From Heracleum sosnowskyi (Eukaryota > Streptophyta > Magnoliopsida > Apiales > Apiaceae), in NCBI GenBank assembly GCA_030848705.1, contig JAUIZM010000155.1:62001-126000 (forward strand): a stretch of DNA of 64,000 nt, read 5' to 3'. This document shows positions 27,601-41,363 of the stretch, one piece after another; within the stretch, counting starts at the first letter, position 1, and each line of letters starts with the position of its first letter. The notes beneath the pieces are model-generated. The model was not told the origin of the DNA. It did not search any database and saw nothing but the letters and a program-made list of their open reading frames with translations. The position numbers were made by a program, and so were the translations under genes.

Positions 27601-27640
27601 TCGCGTTTTTTGGTCCGTACGTCCATTTTGTACCTCTATT
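24623..27640. repeat. Near-identical 1,509-bp tandem duplication
   Basis: Copies at about 24,623-26,131 and 26,132-27,640 match at a constant 1,509-base offset, including rare marks: tcgaacaaaccc (24,746 and 26,255), ccaacagtggg, tttccgtaaatg, gaaaataccag and agcccgtgaaaa (25,948 and 27,457). An older relative lies at 18,017-19,350 (offset about 6,605). Sharing of many rare variants points to a recent duplication. Confidence 0.88.
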
Positions 27641-27837
27641 TTAGCACGTGATAAAAAAAATCGGAAGAAAAATGTCCGGAACCTCGTTTTTTGAGGGCGT
27701 GAAAATGCCAGTGAAACCAGTTTTGGGCCAAAAAGTGGGTTTTTTCCCATTTTCGGGGGTCGAAAAAACCCATTTACGGAAATGAAAATTCGCGTTTTTT
27801 GGTCCGTACGTCCATTTTGTACCTCTATTTTAGCACG

Positions 27838-30800
27838 TTACAAAAAAAATCGGAAGAAAAATGTCCGGAACCTCGTTTTTTGAGGGCGTGAAAATGCTAG
27901 TGAAACCAGTTTTTGGCCAAAAAGTGGGTTTTTTCCCATTTTCGGGGGTCGAAAAAACCCATTTCCAGAAATGAAATTTCGCGTTTTTTGGTCCGTACGT
28001 CCATTTTGTACCTCTATTTTAGCACGTGATAAAAAAAATTGGAAGAAAAATGTCCGGAACCTCGTTTTTTGAGGGCGTGAAAATGCCAGTGAAACCAGTT
28101 TTGGGCCAAAAAGTGGGTTTTTTCCCATTTTCGGGGGTCGAAAAAACCCTTTTTCGGAAATGAAAATTCGCGTTTTTTGGTCCGTACGTCCATTTTGTAA
28201 CTCTATTTTAGCACGTGACAAAAAAAATCGGAAGAAAAATGTCCGGAACCTCGTTTTTTGAGGGCGTGAAAATGCCAGTGAAACCAGTTTTGGGCCAAAA
28301 AGTGGGTTTTTTCCCATTTTCGGGGGTCGAAAAAACCCATTTCCGGAAATGAAATTTCATGTTTTTTGGTCCGTACGTCCATTTTGTACCTCTATTTTAG
28401 CACGTGATAAAAAAAATCGGAAGAAAAATGTCCGGAACCTCGTTTTTTGAGGGCGTGAAAATGCCAGTGAAACCAGTTTTGGGCCAAAAAGTGGGTTTTT
28501 TCCCATTTTCGGGGGTCGAAAAAACCCATTTCCGGAAATGAAATTTCTTGTTTTTTGGTCCGTACGTACATTTTGTACCTCTATTTTAGCACGTGAAAAA
28601 AAATCGGAAGAAAAATGTCCGGAACCTCGTTTTTTGAGGGCGTGAAAATGCCAGTGAAACCAGTTTTTGGCCAAAAATTGGGTTTTTTCCCATTTTCGGG
28701 GGTCGAAAAAACCCATTTCCGGAAATGAAATTTCGCGTTTTTTGGTCCGTACGTCCATTTTGTACCTCTATTTTAGCACGTGATAAAAAAAATCGGAAGA
28801 AAAATGTCCGGAACCTCGTTTTTTGAGGGCGTGAAAATGCCAGTGAAACCAGTTTTGGGCCAAAAAGTGGGTTTTTTCCCATTTTCGGGGGTCGAAAAAA
28901 CCCTTTTTCGGAAATGAAAATTCGCGTTTTTTGGTCCGTACGTCCATTTAGTAACTCTATTTTAGCACGTGACAAAAAAAATCGGAAGAAAAATGTCCGG
29001 AACCTCGTTTTTTGAGGGCGTGAAAATGCCAGTGAAACCAGTTTTGGGCCAAAAAGTGGGTTTTTTCCCATTTTCGGGGGTCGAAAAAACCCATTTCCGG
29101 AAATGAAATTTCGCGTTTTTTGGTCCGTACGTCCATTTTGTACCTCTATTTTAGCACGTGACAAAAAAAATCGGAAGAAAAATGTCCGGAACCTCGTTTT
29201 TTGAGGGCGTGAAAATGCCAGTGAAACCAGTTTTGGGCCAAAAGTGGGTTTTTTCCCATTTTTGGGGGTCTAAAAAACCCATTTCCGGAAATGAAATTTC
29301 GCGTTTTTTTGGTCCGTACGTCCATTTTGTACCTCTATTTTAGCACGTGACAAAAAAAATCGGAAGAAAAATGTCCGGAACCTCGTTTTTTGAGGGCGTG
29401 AAAATGCTAGTGAAACCAGTTTTTGGCCAAAAAGTGGGTTTTTTCCCATTTTCGGGGGTCGAAAAAACCCATTTCCGGAAATGAAAATTCGCGTTTTTTG
29501 GTCCGTACGTCCATTTTGTACCTCTATTTTAGCACGTGACAAAAACAATCGGAAGAAAAATGTCCGGAACCTCGTTTTTTGAGGGCGTGAAAATGCCAGT
29601 GAAACCAGTTTTGGGCCAAAAAGTGGGTTTTTTCCCATTTTCGGGGGTCGAAAAAACCAATTTCCGGAAATGAAATTTCGCGTTTTTTGGTCCGTACGTC
29701 CATTTTGTACCTCTATTTTAGCACGTGGCAAAAAAAATTGGAAGAAAAATGTCCGGAACCTCGTTTTTTGAGGGCGTGAAAATGCCAGTGAAACCAGTTT
29801 TGGGCCAAAAAGTGGGTTTTTTTCCATTTTCGGCGGTCGAAAAAACCCATTTCCGGAAATGAAATTTCGTGTTTTTTCGTCCGTACGTCCATTTTGTACC
29901 TCTATTTTAGCACGTGATAAAAAAAATCGGAAGAAAAATGTCCGGAACCTCGTTTTTTGAGGGCGTGAAAATGCCAGTGAAACCAATTTTGGGCCAAAAA
30001 GTGGGTTTTTTCCCATTTTCGGGGGTCGAAAAAACCCATTTCCGAAAATGAAATTTCTTGTTTTTTGGTCCGTACGTACATTTTGTACCTCTATTTTAGC
30101 ACGTGAAAAAAAATCGGAAGAAAAATGTCCGGAACCTCGTTTTTTGAGGGCGTGAAAATGCCAGTGAAACCAGTTTTGGGCCAAAAAGTGGGTTTTTTCC
30201 CATTTTCGGGGGTCGAAAAAACCCTTTTTCGGAAATGAAAATTCGCGTTTTTTGGTCCGTACGTCCATTTAGTAACTCTATTTTAGCACGTGACAAAAAA
30301 AATCGGAAGAAAAATGTCCGGAACCTCGTTTTTTGAGGGCGTGAAAATGCCAGTGAAACCAGTTTTGGGCCAAAAAGTGGGTTTTTTCCCATTTTCGGGG
30401 GTCGAAAAAACCCATTTCCGGAAATGAAATTTCGCGTTTTTTGGTCCGTACGTCCATTTTGTACCTCTATTTTAGCACGTGACAAAAAAAATCGGAAGAA
30501 AAATGTCCGGAACCTCGTTTTTTGAGGGCGTGAAAATGCCAGTGAAACCAGTTTTGGGCCAAAAGTGGGTTTTTTCCCATTTTTGGGGGTCTAAAAAACC
30601 CATTTCCGGAAATGAAATTTCGCGTTTTTTTGGTCCGTACGTCCATTTTGTACCTCTATTTTAGCACGTGACAAAAAAAATCGGAAGAAAAATGTCCGGA
30701 ACCTCGTTTTTTGAGGGCGTGAAAATGCTAGTGAAACCAGTTTTTGGCCAAAAAGTGGGTTTTTTCCCATTTTCGGGGGTCGAAAAAACCCATTTCCGGA

Positions 30801-33800
30801 AATGAAAATTCGCGTTTTTTGGTCCGTACGTCCATTTTGTACCTCTATTTTAGCACGTGACAAAAACAATCGGAAGAAAAATGTCCGGAACCTCGTTTTT
30901 TGAGGGCGTGAAAATGCCAGTGAAACCAGTTTTGGGCCAAAAAGTGGGTTTTTTCCCATTTTCGGGGGTCGAAAAAACCAATTTCCGGAAATGAAATTTC
31001 GCGTTTTTTGGTCCGTACGTCCATTTTGTACCTCTATTTTAGCACGTGGCAAAAAAAATTGGAAGAAAAATGTCCGGAACCTCGTTTTTTGAGGGCGTGA
31101 AAATGCCAGTGAAACCAGTTTTGGGCCAAAAAGTGGGTTTTTTTCCATTTTCGGCGGTCGAAAAAACCCATTTCCGGAAATGAAATTTCGTGTTTTTTGG
31201 TCCGTACGTCCATTTTGTACCTCTATTTTAGCACGTGATAAAAAAAATCGGAAGAAAAATGTCCGGAACCTCGTTTTTTGAGGGCGTGAAAATGCCAGTG
31301 AAACCAATTTTGGGCCAAAAAGTGGGTTTTTTCCCATTTTCGGGGGTCGAAAAAACCCATTTCCGAAAATGAAATTTCTTGTTTTTTGGTCCGTACGTAC
31401 ATTTTGTACCTCTATTTTAGCACGTGAAAAAAAATCGGAAGAAAAATGTCCGGAACCTCGTTTTTTGAGGGCGTGAAAATGCCAGTGAAACCAGTTTTTG
31501 GCCAAAAATTGGGTTTTTTCCCATTTTCGGGGGTCGAAAAAACCCATTTCCGGAAATGAAAATTCGCGTTTTTTGGTCCATACGTCCATTTTGTACCTCT
31601 ATTTTAGCACGTGACAAAAAAAATTGGAAGAAAAATGTCCGGAACCTCGTTTTTTGAGGGCGTGAAAATGCCAGTGAAACCAGTTTTGGGCCAAAAAGTG
31701 GGTTTTTTCCCATTTTCGGGGGTCGAAAAAACCCATTTACGGAAATGAAAATTCGCGTTTTTTGGTCCGTACGTCCATTTTGTACCTCTATTTTAGCACG
31801 TGATAAAAAAAATCGGAAGAAAAATGTCCGGAACCTCGTTTTTTGAGGGCGTGAAAATGCTAGTGAAACCAGTTTTGGGCCAAAAAGTGGGTTTTTTCCC
31901 ATTTTCGGGGGTCGAAAAAACCCATTTCCGGAAATGAAATTTCTCGTTTTTTTATCCGTACGTCCATTTTGTACCTCTATATTAGCACGTGACAAAAAAA
32001 ATCGGAAGAAAAATGTCCGGAACCTCGTTTTTTGAGGGCGTGAAAATGCTAGTGAAACCAGTTTTGGGCCAAAAAGTGGGTTTTTTCCCATTTTCGGGGG
32101 TCGAAAAAACCCATTTACGGAAATGAAAATTCGCGTTTTTTGGTCCGTACGTCCATTTTGTACCTCTATTTTAGCACGTTACAATAAAAATCGGAAGAAA
32201 AATGTCCGGAACCTCGTTTTTTGAGGGCGTGAAAATGCTAGTGAAACCAGTTTTTGGCCAAAAAGTGGGTTTTTTCCCATTTTCGGGGGTCGAAAAAACC
32301 CATTTCCAGAAATGAAATTTCGCGTTTTTTGGTCCGTACGTCCATTTTGTACCTCTATTTTAGCACGTGATAAAAAAAATTGGAAGAAAAATGTCCGGAA
32401 CCTCGTTTTTTGAGGGCGTGAAAATGCCAGTGAAACCAGTTTTGGGCCAAAAAGTGGGTTTTTTCCCATTTTCGGGGGTCGAAAAAACCCTTTTTCGGAA
32501 ATGAAAATTCGCGTTTTTTGGTCCGTACGTCCATTTTGTAACTCTATTTTAGCACGTGACAAAAAAAATCGGAAGAAAAATGTCCGGAACCTCGTTTTTT
32601 GAGGGCGTGAAAATGCCAGTGAAACCAGTTTTGGGCCAAAAAGTGGGTTTTTTCCCATTTTCGGGGGTCGAAAAAACCCATTTCCGGAAATGAAATTTCA
32701 TGTTTTTTGGTCCGTACGTCCATTTTGTACCTCTATTTTAGCACGTGATAAAAAAAATCGGAAGAAAAATGTCCGGAACCTCGTTTTTTGAGGGCGTGAA
32801 AATGCCAGTGAAACCAGTTTTGGGCCAAAAAGTGGGTTTTTTCCCATTTTCGGGGGTCGAAAAAACCCATTTCCGGAAATGAAATTTCTTGTTTTTTGGT
32901 CCGTACGTACATTTTGTACCTCTATTTTAGCACGTGAAAAAAAATCGGAAGAAAAATGTCCGGAACCTCGTTTTTTGAGGGCGTGAAAATGCCAGTGAAA
33001 CCAGTTTTTGGCCAAAAATTGGGTTTTTTCCCATTTTCGGGGGTCGAAAAAACCCATTTCCGGAAATGAAATTTCGCGTTTTTTGGTCCGTACGTCCATT
33101 TTGTACCTCTATTTTAGCACGTGATAAAAAAAATCGGAAGAAAAATGTCCGGAACCTCGTTTTTTGAGGGCGTGAAAATGCCAGTGAAACCAGTTTTGGG
33201 CCAAAAAGTGGGTTTTTTCCCATTTTCGGGGGTCGAAAAAACCCTTTTTCGGAAATGAAAATTCGCGTTTTTTGGTCCGTACGTCCATTTAGTAACTCTA
33301 TTTTAGCACGTGACAAAAAAAATCGGAAGAAAAATATCCGGAACCTCGTTTTTTGAGGGCGTGAAAATGCCAGTGAAACCAGTTTTGGGCCAAAAAGTGG
33401 GTTTTTTCCCATTTTCGGGGGTCGAAAAAACCCATTTCCGGAAATGAAATTTCGCGTTTTTTGGTCCGTACGTCCATTTTGTACCTCTATTTTAGCACGT
33501 GACAAAAAAAATCGGAAGAAAAATGTCCGGAACCTCGTTTTTTGAGGGCGTGAAAATGCCAGTGAAACCAGTTTTGGGCCAAAAGTGGGTTTTTTCCCAT
33601 TTTTGGGGGTCTAAAAAACCCATTTCCGGAAATGAAATTTCGCGTTTTTTTGGTCCGTACGTCCATTTTGTACCTCTATTTTAGCACGTGACAAAAAAAA
33701 TCGGAAGAAAAATGTCCGGAACCTCGTTTTTTGAGGGCGTGAAAATGCTAGTGAAACCAGTTTTTGGCCAAAAAGTGGGTTTTTTCCCATTTTCGGGGGT

Positions 33801-34800
33801 CGAAAAAACCCATTTCCGGAAATGAAAATTCGCGTTTTTTGGTCCGTACGTCCATTTTGTACCTCTATTTTAGCACGTGACAAAAACAATCGGAAGAAAA
33901 ATGTCCGGAACCTCGTTTTTTGAGGGCGTGAAAATGCCAGTGAAACCAGTTTTGGGCCAAAAAGTGGGTTTTTTCCCATTTTCGGGGGTCGAAAAAACCA
34001 ATTTCCGGAAATGAAATTTCGCGTTTTTTGGTCCGTACGTCCATTTTGTACCTCTATTTTAGCACATGGCAAAAAAAATTGGAAGAAAAATGTCCGGAAC
34101 CTCGTTTTTTGAGGGCGTGAAAATGCCAGTGAAACCAGTTTTGGGCCAAAAAGTGGGTTTTTTTCCATTTTCGGCGGTCGAAAAAACCCATTTCCGGAAA
34201 TGAAATTTCGTGTTTTTTCGTCCGTACGTCCATTTTGTACCTCTATTTTAGCACGTGATAAAAAAAATCGGAAGAAAAATGTCCGGAACCTCGTTTTTTG
34301 AGGGCGTGAAAATGCCAGTGAAACCAATTTTGGGCCAAAAAGTGGGTTTTTTCCCATTTTCGGGGGTCGAAAAAACCCATTTCCGAAAATGAAATTTCTT
34401 GTTTTTTGGTCCGTACGTACATTTTGTACCTCTATTTTAGCACGTGAAAAAAAATCAGAAGAAAAATGTCCGGAACCTCGTTTTTTGAGGGCGTGAAAAT
34501 GCCAGTGAAACCAGTTTTGGGCCAAAAAGTGGGTTTTTTTCCATTTTCGGGGGTCGAAAAAACCTTTTTTCGGAAATGAAAATTCGCGTTTTTTTGTCCG
34601 TACGTCCATTTTGTACCTCTATTTTAGCACGTTACAAAAAAAATCGGAAGAAAAATGTCCGGAACCTCGTTTTTTGAGGGCGTGAAAATGCCAGTGAAAC
34701 CAGTTTTGGGCCAAAAAGTGGGTTTTTTTCCCATTTTCGGGGGTCGAAAAAACCCTTTTTCCGAAATGAAAATTCGCGTTTTTTGGTCCGTACGTCCATT
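27838..34800. repeat. About 4,341-bp (23-monomer) tandem duplication
   Basis: The ordered variants at 27,838, 28,357, 28,586, 29,158 and 29,270 recur at 32,179, 32,698, 32,927, 33,499 and 33,611, all offset by 4,341 bases. The ttcatgtttttt mark (28,347 and 32,688) and the catttagtaactc mark (about 28,950 and 33,290) are shared. The first third also matches about 19,783-21,042. The copies lose register near 30.1 and 34.5 kb, so the end given is approximate. Confidence 0.85.
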
Positions 34801-37800
34801 TAGTAACTCTATTTTAGCACGTGACAAAAAAAATCGGAAGAAAAATGTCCGGAACCTCGTTTTTTGAGGGCGTGAAAATGCCAGTGAAACCAGTTTTGGG
34901 CCAAAAAGTGGGTTTTTTCCCATTTTCGGGGGTCGCAAAAACCCATTTCCGGAAATGAAATTTCGCGTTTTTTGGTCCGTACGTCCATTTTGTACCTCTA
35001 TTTTAGCACGTGACAAAAAAAATCGGAAGAAAAATGTCCGGAACCTCGTTTTTTGAGGGCGTGAAAATGCCAGTGAAACCAGTTTTGGGCCAAAAGTGGG
35101 TTTTTTCCCATTTTTGGGGGTCTAAAAAACCCATTTCCGGAAATGAAATTTCGCGTTTTTTTGGTCCGTACGTCCATTTTGTACCTCTATTTTAGCACGT
35201 GACAAAAAAAATCGGAAGAAAAATGTCCGGAACCTCGTTTTTTGAGGGCGTGAAAATGCTAGTGAAACCAGTTTTTGGCCAAAAAGTGGGTTTTTTCCCA
35301 TTTTCGGGGGTCGAAAAAACCCATTTCCGGAAATGAAAATTCGCGTTTTTTGGTCCGTACGTCCATTTTGTACCTCTATTTTAGCACGTGACAAAAACAA
35401 TCGGAAGAAAAATGTCCGGAACCTCGTTTTTTGAGGGCGTGAAAATGCCAGTGAAACCAGTTTTGGGCCAAAAAGTGGGTTTTTTTCCATTTTCGGCGGT
35501 CGAAAAAACCCATTTCCGGAAATGAAATTTCGTGTTTTTTGGTCCGTACGTCCATTTTGTACCTCTATTTTAGCACGTGATAAAAAAAATCGGAAGAAAA
35601 ATGTCCGGAACCTCGTTTTTTGAGGGCGTGAAAATGCCAGTGAAACCAATTTTGGGCCAAAAAGTGGGTTTTTTCCCATTTTCGGGGGTCGAAAAAACCC
35701 ATTTCCGAAAATGAAATTTCTTGTTTTTTGGTCCGTACGTACATTTTGTACCTCTATTTTAGCACGTGAAAAAAAATCGGAAGAAAAATGTCCGGAACCT
35801 CGTTTTTTGAGGGCGTGAAAATGCCAGTGAAACCAGTTTTTGGCCAAAAATTGGGTTTTTTCCCATTTTCGGGGGTCGAAAAAACCCATTTCCGGAAATG
35901 AAAATTCGCGTTTTTTGGTCCATACGTCCATTTTGTACCTCTATTTTAGCACGTGACAAAAAAAATTGGAAGAAAAATGTCCGGAACCTCGTTTTTTGAG
36001 GGCGTGAAAATGCCAGTGAAACCAGTTTTGGGCCAAAAAGTGGGTTTTTTCCCATTTTCGGGGGTCGAAAAAACCCATTTCCGGAAATGAAATTTCGCGT
36101 TTTTTGGTCCGTACGTCCATTTTGTACCTCTATTTTAGCACGTGATAAAAAAAATCGGAAGAAAAATGTCCGGAACCTCGTTTTTTGAGGGCGTGAAAAT
36201 GCTAGTGAAACCAGTTTTGGGCCAAAAAGTGGGTTTTTTCCCATTTTCGGGGGTCAAAAAAACCCATTTCCGGAAATGAAATTTCTCGTTTTTTTATCCG
36301 TACGTCCATTTTGTACCTCTATATTAGCACGTGACAAAAAAAATCGGAAGAAAAATGTCCGGAACCTCGTTTTTTGAGGGCGTGAAAATGCTAGTGAAAC
36401 CAGTTTTTGGCCAAAAAGTGGGTTTTTTCCCATTTTCGGGGGTCGAAAAAACCCATTTCCGGAAATTAAATTTCGCGTTTTTTGGTCCGTAGGTCCATTT
36501 TGTACCTCTATTTTAGCACGTGATAAAAAAAATTGGAAGAAAAATGTCCGAAACCTCGTTTTTTGAGGGCGTGAAAATGCCAGTGAAACCAGTTTTGGGC
36601 CAAAAAGTGGGTTTTTCCCATTTTTGGGGGTCAAAAAAACCCATTTCCGGAAATGAAAATTCACGTTTTTTGGTCCGTACGTCCATTTTGTACCTCTATT
36701 TTAGCACGTGACAAAAAAAATCGGAAGAAAAATGTCCGGAACCTCGTTTTTTGAGGGCGTGAAAATGCCAGTGAAACCAGTTTTGGGCCAAAAAGTGGGT
36801 TTTTTCCCATTTTCGGGGGTCGAAAAAACCCATTTCCGGAAATGAAATTTCGTGTTTTTTGGTCCGTACGTCCATTTTGTACCTCTATTTTAGCACGTGA
36901 TAAAAAAAATCGGAAGAAAAATGTCCGGAACCTCATTTTTTGAGGGCGTGAAAATGCCAGTGAAACCAGTTTTGGGCCAAAAAGTGGTTTTTTTCCCATT
37001 TTCGGGGGTCGAAAAAACCCATTTCCAGAAATGAAATTTCGCGTTTTTTGGTCCGTACGTCCATTTTGTACCTCTATTTTAGCACGTGATAAAAAAAATT
37101 GGAAGAAAAATGTCCGGAACCTCGTTTTTTGAGGGCGTGAAAATGCCAGTGAAACCAGTTTTGGGCCAAAAAGTGGGTTTTTTCCCATTTTCGGGGGTCG
37201 AAAAAACCCATTTCCGGAAATGAAAATTCGCGTTTTTTGGTCCGTACGTCCATTTTGTAACTCTATTTTAGCACGTGACAAAAAAAATCGGAAGAAAAAT
37301 GTCCGGAACCTCGTTTTTTGAGGGCGTGAAAATGCCAGTGAAACCAGTTTTGGGCCAAAAAGTGGTTTTTTTTCCCATTTTCGGGGGTCGAAAAAACCCA
37401 TTTCCAGAAATGAAATTTCGCGTTTTTTGGTCCGTACGTCCATTTTGTACCTCTATTTTAGCACGTGATAAAAAAAATTGGAAGAAAAATGTCCGGAACC
37501 TCGTTTTTTGAGGGCGTGAAAATGCCAGTGAAACCAGTTTTGGGCCAAAAAGTGGTTTTTTTCCCATTTTCGAGGGTCGAAAAAACCCATTTCCAGAAAT
37601 GAAATTTCGTGTTTTTTGGTCCGTACGTCCATTTTGTACCTCTATTTTAGCACGTGATAAAAAAAATCGGAAGAAAAATGTCTGGAACCTCGTTTTTTGA
37701 GGGCGTGAAAATGCCAGTGAAACCAGTTTTGGGCCAAAAAGTGGTTTTTTTCCCATTTTCGGGGGTCGAAAAAACCCATTTCCAGAAATGAAATTTCGTG

Positions 37801-38029
37801 TTTTTTGGTCCGTACGTCCATTTTGTACCTCTATTTTAGCACGTGATAAAAAAAATTGGAAGAAAAATGTCCGGAACCTCGTTTTTTGAGGGCGTGAAAA
37901 TGCCAGTGAAACCAGTTTTGGGCCAAAAGTGGGTTTTTTCCCATTTTTGGGGGTCTAAAAAACCCATTTCCGGAAATGAAATTTCGCGTTTTTTGGTCCG
38001 TACGTCCATTTTGTACCTCTATTTTAGCA
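33499..38029. repeat. 4,531-bp superunit, copy S1
   Basis: A 24-monomer superunit holding about 18-19 type C monomers followed by about five type D monomers. Marks include gcacatggc (34,073), tttttttatccg with ctctatattagc (36,295-36,325), ggaaattaaattt with cgtaggtcc (about 36,466-36,495) and ttttcgagggtcg (37,573). All recur in S2 at +4,531 (the last at +4,530) and in S3 at about +9,255 from S2. Confidence 0.9.
36960..37840. repeat. Type D segment 1 (about 5 monomers)
   Basis: First appearance of gtggttttttt in place of gtgggtttttt (about 36,984), together with tttccagaaatg and cacgtgata. One gtgggtttttt monomer near 37,170 is included. In S2 and S3 the same segment is followed by far longer type D stretches, so this looks like the short form of the segment. 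Confidence 0.8.
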
Positions 38030-41000
38030 CGTGACAAAAAAAATCGGAAGAAAAATGTCCGGAACCTCGTTTTTTGAGGGCGTGAAAATGCCAGTGAAAC
38101 CAGTTTTGGGCCAAAAGTGGGTTTTTTCCCATTTTTGGGGGTCTAAAAAACCCATTTCCGGAAATGAAATTTCGCGTTTTTTTGGTCCGTACGTCCATTT
38201 TGTACCTCTATTTTAGCACGTGACAAAAAAAATCGGAAGAAAAATGTCCGGAACCTCGTTTTTTGAGGGCGTGAAAATGCTAGTGAAACCAGTTTTTGGC
38301 CAAAAAGTGGGTTTTTTCCCATTTTCGGGGGTCGAAAAAACCCATTTCCGGAAATGAAAATTCGCGTTTTTTGGTCCGTACGTCCATTTTGTACCTCTAT
38401 TTTAGCACGTGACAAAAACAATCGGAAGAAAAATGTCCGGAACCTCGTTTTTTGAGGGCGTGAAAATGCCAGTGAAACCAGTTTTGGGCCAAAAAGTGGG
38501 TTTTTTCCCATTTTCGGGGGTCGAAAAAACCAATTTCCGGAAATGAAATTTCGCGTTTTTTGGTCCGTACGTCCATTTTGTACCTCTATTTTAGCACATG
38601 GCAAAAAAAATTGGAAGAAAAATGTCCGGAACCTCGTTTTTTGAGGGCGTGAAAATGCCAGTGAAACCAGTTTTGGGCCAAAAAGTGGGTTTTTTTCCAT
38701 TTTTGGCGGTCGAAAAAACCCATTTCCGGAAATGAAATTTCGTGTTTTTTCGTCCGTACGTCCATTTTGTACCTCTATTTTAGCACGTGATAAAAAAAAT
38801 CGGAAGAAAAATGTCCGGAACCTCGTTTTTTGAGGGCGTGAAAATGCCAGTGAAACCAATTTTGGGCCAAAAAGTGGGTTTTTTCCCATTTTCGGGGGTC
38901 GAAAAAACCCATTTCCGAAAATGAAATTTCTTGTTTTTTGGTCCGTACGTACATTTTGTACCTCTATTTTAGCACGTGAAAAAAAATCAGAAGAAAAATG
39001 TCCGGAACCTCGTTTTTTGAGGGCGTGAAAATGCCAGTGAAACCAGTTTTGGGCCAAAAAGTGGGTTTTTTTCCATTTTCGGGGGTCGAAAAAACCTTTT
39101 TTCGGAAATGAAAATTCGCGTTTTTTTGTCCGTACGTCCATTTTGTACCTCTATTTTAGCACGTTACAAAAAAAATCGGAAGAAAAATGTCCGGAACCTC
39201 GTTTTTTGAGGGCGTGAAAATGCCAGTGAAACCAGTTTTGGGCCAAAAAGTGGGTTTTTTCCCATTTTCGGGGGTCGAAAAAACCCTTTTTCCGAAATGA
39301 AAATTCGCGTTTTTTGGTCCGTACGTCCATTTAGTAACTCTATTTTAGCACGTGACAAAAAAAATCGGAAGAAAAATGTCCGGAACCTCGTTTTTTGAGG
39401 GCGTGAAAATGCCAGTGAAACCAGTTTTGGGCCAAAAAGTGGGTTTTTTCCCATTTTCGGGGGTCGAAAAAACCCATTTCCGGAAATGAAATTTCGCGTT
39501 TTTTGGTCCGTACGTCCATTTTGTACCTCTATTTTAGCACGTGACAAAAAAAATCGGAAGAAAAATGTCCGGAACCTCGTTTTTTGAGGGCGTGAAAATG
39601 CCAGTGAAACCAGTTTTGGGCCAAAAGTGGGTTTTTTCCCATTTTTGGGGGTCTAAAAAACCCATTTCCGGAAATGAAATTTCGCGTTTTTTTGGTCCGT
39701 ACGTCCATTTTGTACCTCTATTTTAGCACGTGACAAAAAAAATCGGAAGAAAAATGTCCGGAACCTCGTTTTTTGAGGGCGTGAAAATGCTAGTGAAACC
39801 AGTTTTTGGCCAAAAAGTGGGTTTTTTCCCATTTTCGGGGGTCGAAAAAACCCATTTCCGGAAATGAAAATTCGCGTTTTTTGGTCCGTACGTCCATTTT
39901 GTACCTCTATTTTAGCACGTGACAAAAACAATCGGAAGAAAAATGTCCGGAACCTCGTTTTTTGAGGGCGTGAAAATGCCAGTGAAACCAGTTTTGGGCC
40001 AAAAAGTGGGTTTTTTTCCATTTTCGGCGGTCGAAAAAACCCATTTCCGGAAATGAAATTTCGTGTTTTTTGGTCCGTACGTCCATTTTGTACCTCTATT
40101 TTAGCACGTGATAAAAAAAATCGGAAGAAAAATGTCCGGAACCTCGTTTTTTGAGGGCGTGAAAATGCCAGTGAAACCAATTTTGGGCCAAAAAGTGGGT
40201 TTTTTCCCATTTTCGGGGGTCGAAAAAACCCATTTCCGAAAATGAAATTTCTTGTTTTTTGGTCCGTACGTACATTTTGTACCTCTATTTTAGCACGTGA
40301 AAAAAAATCGGAAGAAAAATGTCCGGAACCTCGTTTTTTGAGGGCGTGAAAATGCCAGTGAAACCAGTTTTTGGCCAAAAATTGGGTTTTTTCCCATTTT
40401 CGGGGGTCGAAAAAACCCATTTCCGGAAATGAAAATTCGCGTTTTTTTGTCCATACGTCCATTTTGTACCTCTATTTTAGCACGTGACAAAAAAAATTGG
40501 AAGAAAAATGTCCGGAACCTCGTTTTTTGAGGGCGTGAAAATGCCAGTGAAACCAGTTTTGGGCCAAAAAGTGGGTTTTTTCCCATTTTCGGGGGTCGAA
40601 AAAACCCATTTCCGGAAATGAAATTTCGCGTTTTTTGGTCCGTACGTCCATTTTGTACCTCTATTTTAGCACGTGATAAAAAAAATCGGAAGAAAAATGT
40701 CCGGAACCTCGTTTTTTGAGGGCGTGAAAATGCTAGTGAAACCAGTTTTGGGCCAAAAAGTGGGTTTTTTCCCATTTTCGGGGGTCAAAAAAACCCATTT
40801 CCGGAAATGAAATTTCTCGTTTTTTTATCCGTACGTCCATTTTGTACCTCTATATTAGCACGTGACAAAAAAAATCGGAAGAAAAATGTCCGGAACCTCG
40901 TTTTTTGAGGGCGTGAAAATGCTAGTGAAACCAGTTTTTGGCCAAAAAGTGGGTTTTTTCCCATTTTCGGGGGTCGAAAAAACCCATTTCCGGAAATTAA

Positions 41001-41326
41001 ATTTCGCGTTTTTTGGTCCGTAGGTCCATTTTGTACCTCTATTTTAGCACGTGATAAAAAAAATTGGAAGAAAAATGTCCGAAACCTCGTTTTTTGAGGG
41101 CGTGAAAATGCCAGTGAAACCAGTTTTGGGCCAAAAAGTGGGTTTTTCCCATTTTTGGGGGTCAAAAAAACCCATTTCCGGAAATGAAAATTCACGTTTT
41201 TTGGTCCGTACGTCCATTTTGTACCTCTATTTTAGCACGTGACAAAAAAAATCGGAAGAAAAATGTCCGGAACCTCGTTTTTTGAGGGCGTGAAAATGCC
41301 AGTGAAACCAGTTTTGGGCCAAAAAG

Positions 41327-41363
41327 TGGGTTTTTTCCCATTTTCGGGGGTCGAAAAAACCCA
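41327..41363. other. Hairpin-forming inverted repeat in each type A/B/C monomer (example)
   Basis: TGGGTTTTTT at 41,327-41,336 and its exact reverse complement AAAAAACCCA at 41,354-41,363 flank a 17-base loop. Inside lies a second dyad, TTTTCG (41,341-41,346) and CGAAAA (41,352-41,357), spaced by five bases; it overlaps the right arm and so competes with the longer stem. In type D monomers the left arm becomes TGGTTTTTTT, which can still pair as TGG/CCA plus T6/A6 with one bulged C. Function, if any, is unknown. Confidence 0.75.

Larger units (their letters stand above)
18901..33498. repeat. Type C domain, mosaic of long repeated blocks
   Basis: About 77 monomers with a wider set of variants: cgtggcaaaa, cgtacgtacatt, ttcttgtttttt, accaattttggg, tttcggcggtcg, aaaaattggg and gctagtg. 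A shortened monomer with cgtgaaaaaaaatc (two bases fewer) recurs, for example near 20,478, 21,986, 23,496 and 28,594. Similarity is organised in blocks of 7 to 43 monomers rather than in a short regular higher-order unit. Main offsets are 1,509, 1,321, 4,341, 6,605, 7,927 and 8,115 bases. Confidence 0.85.
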
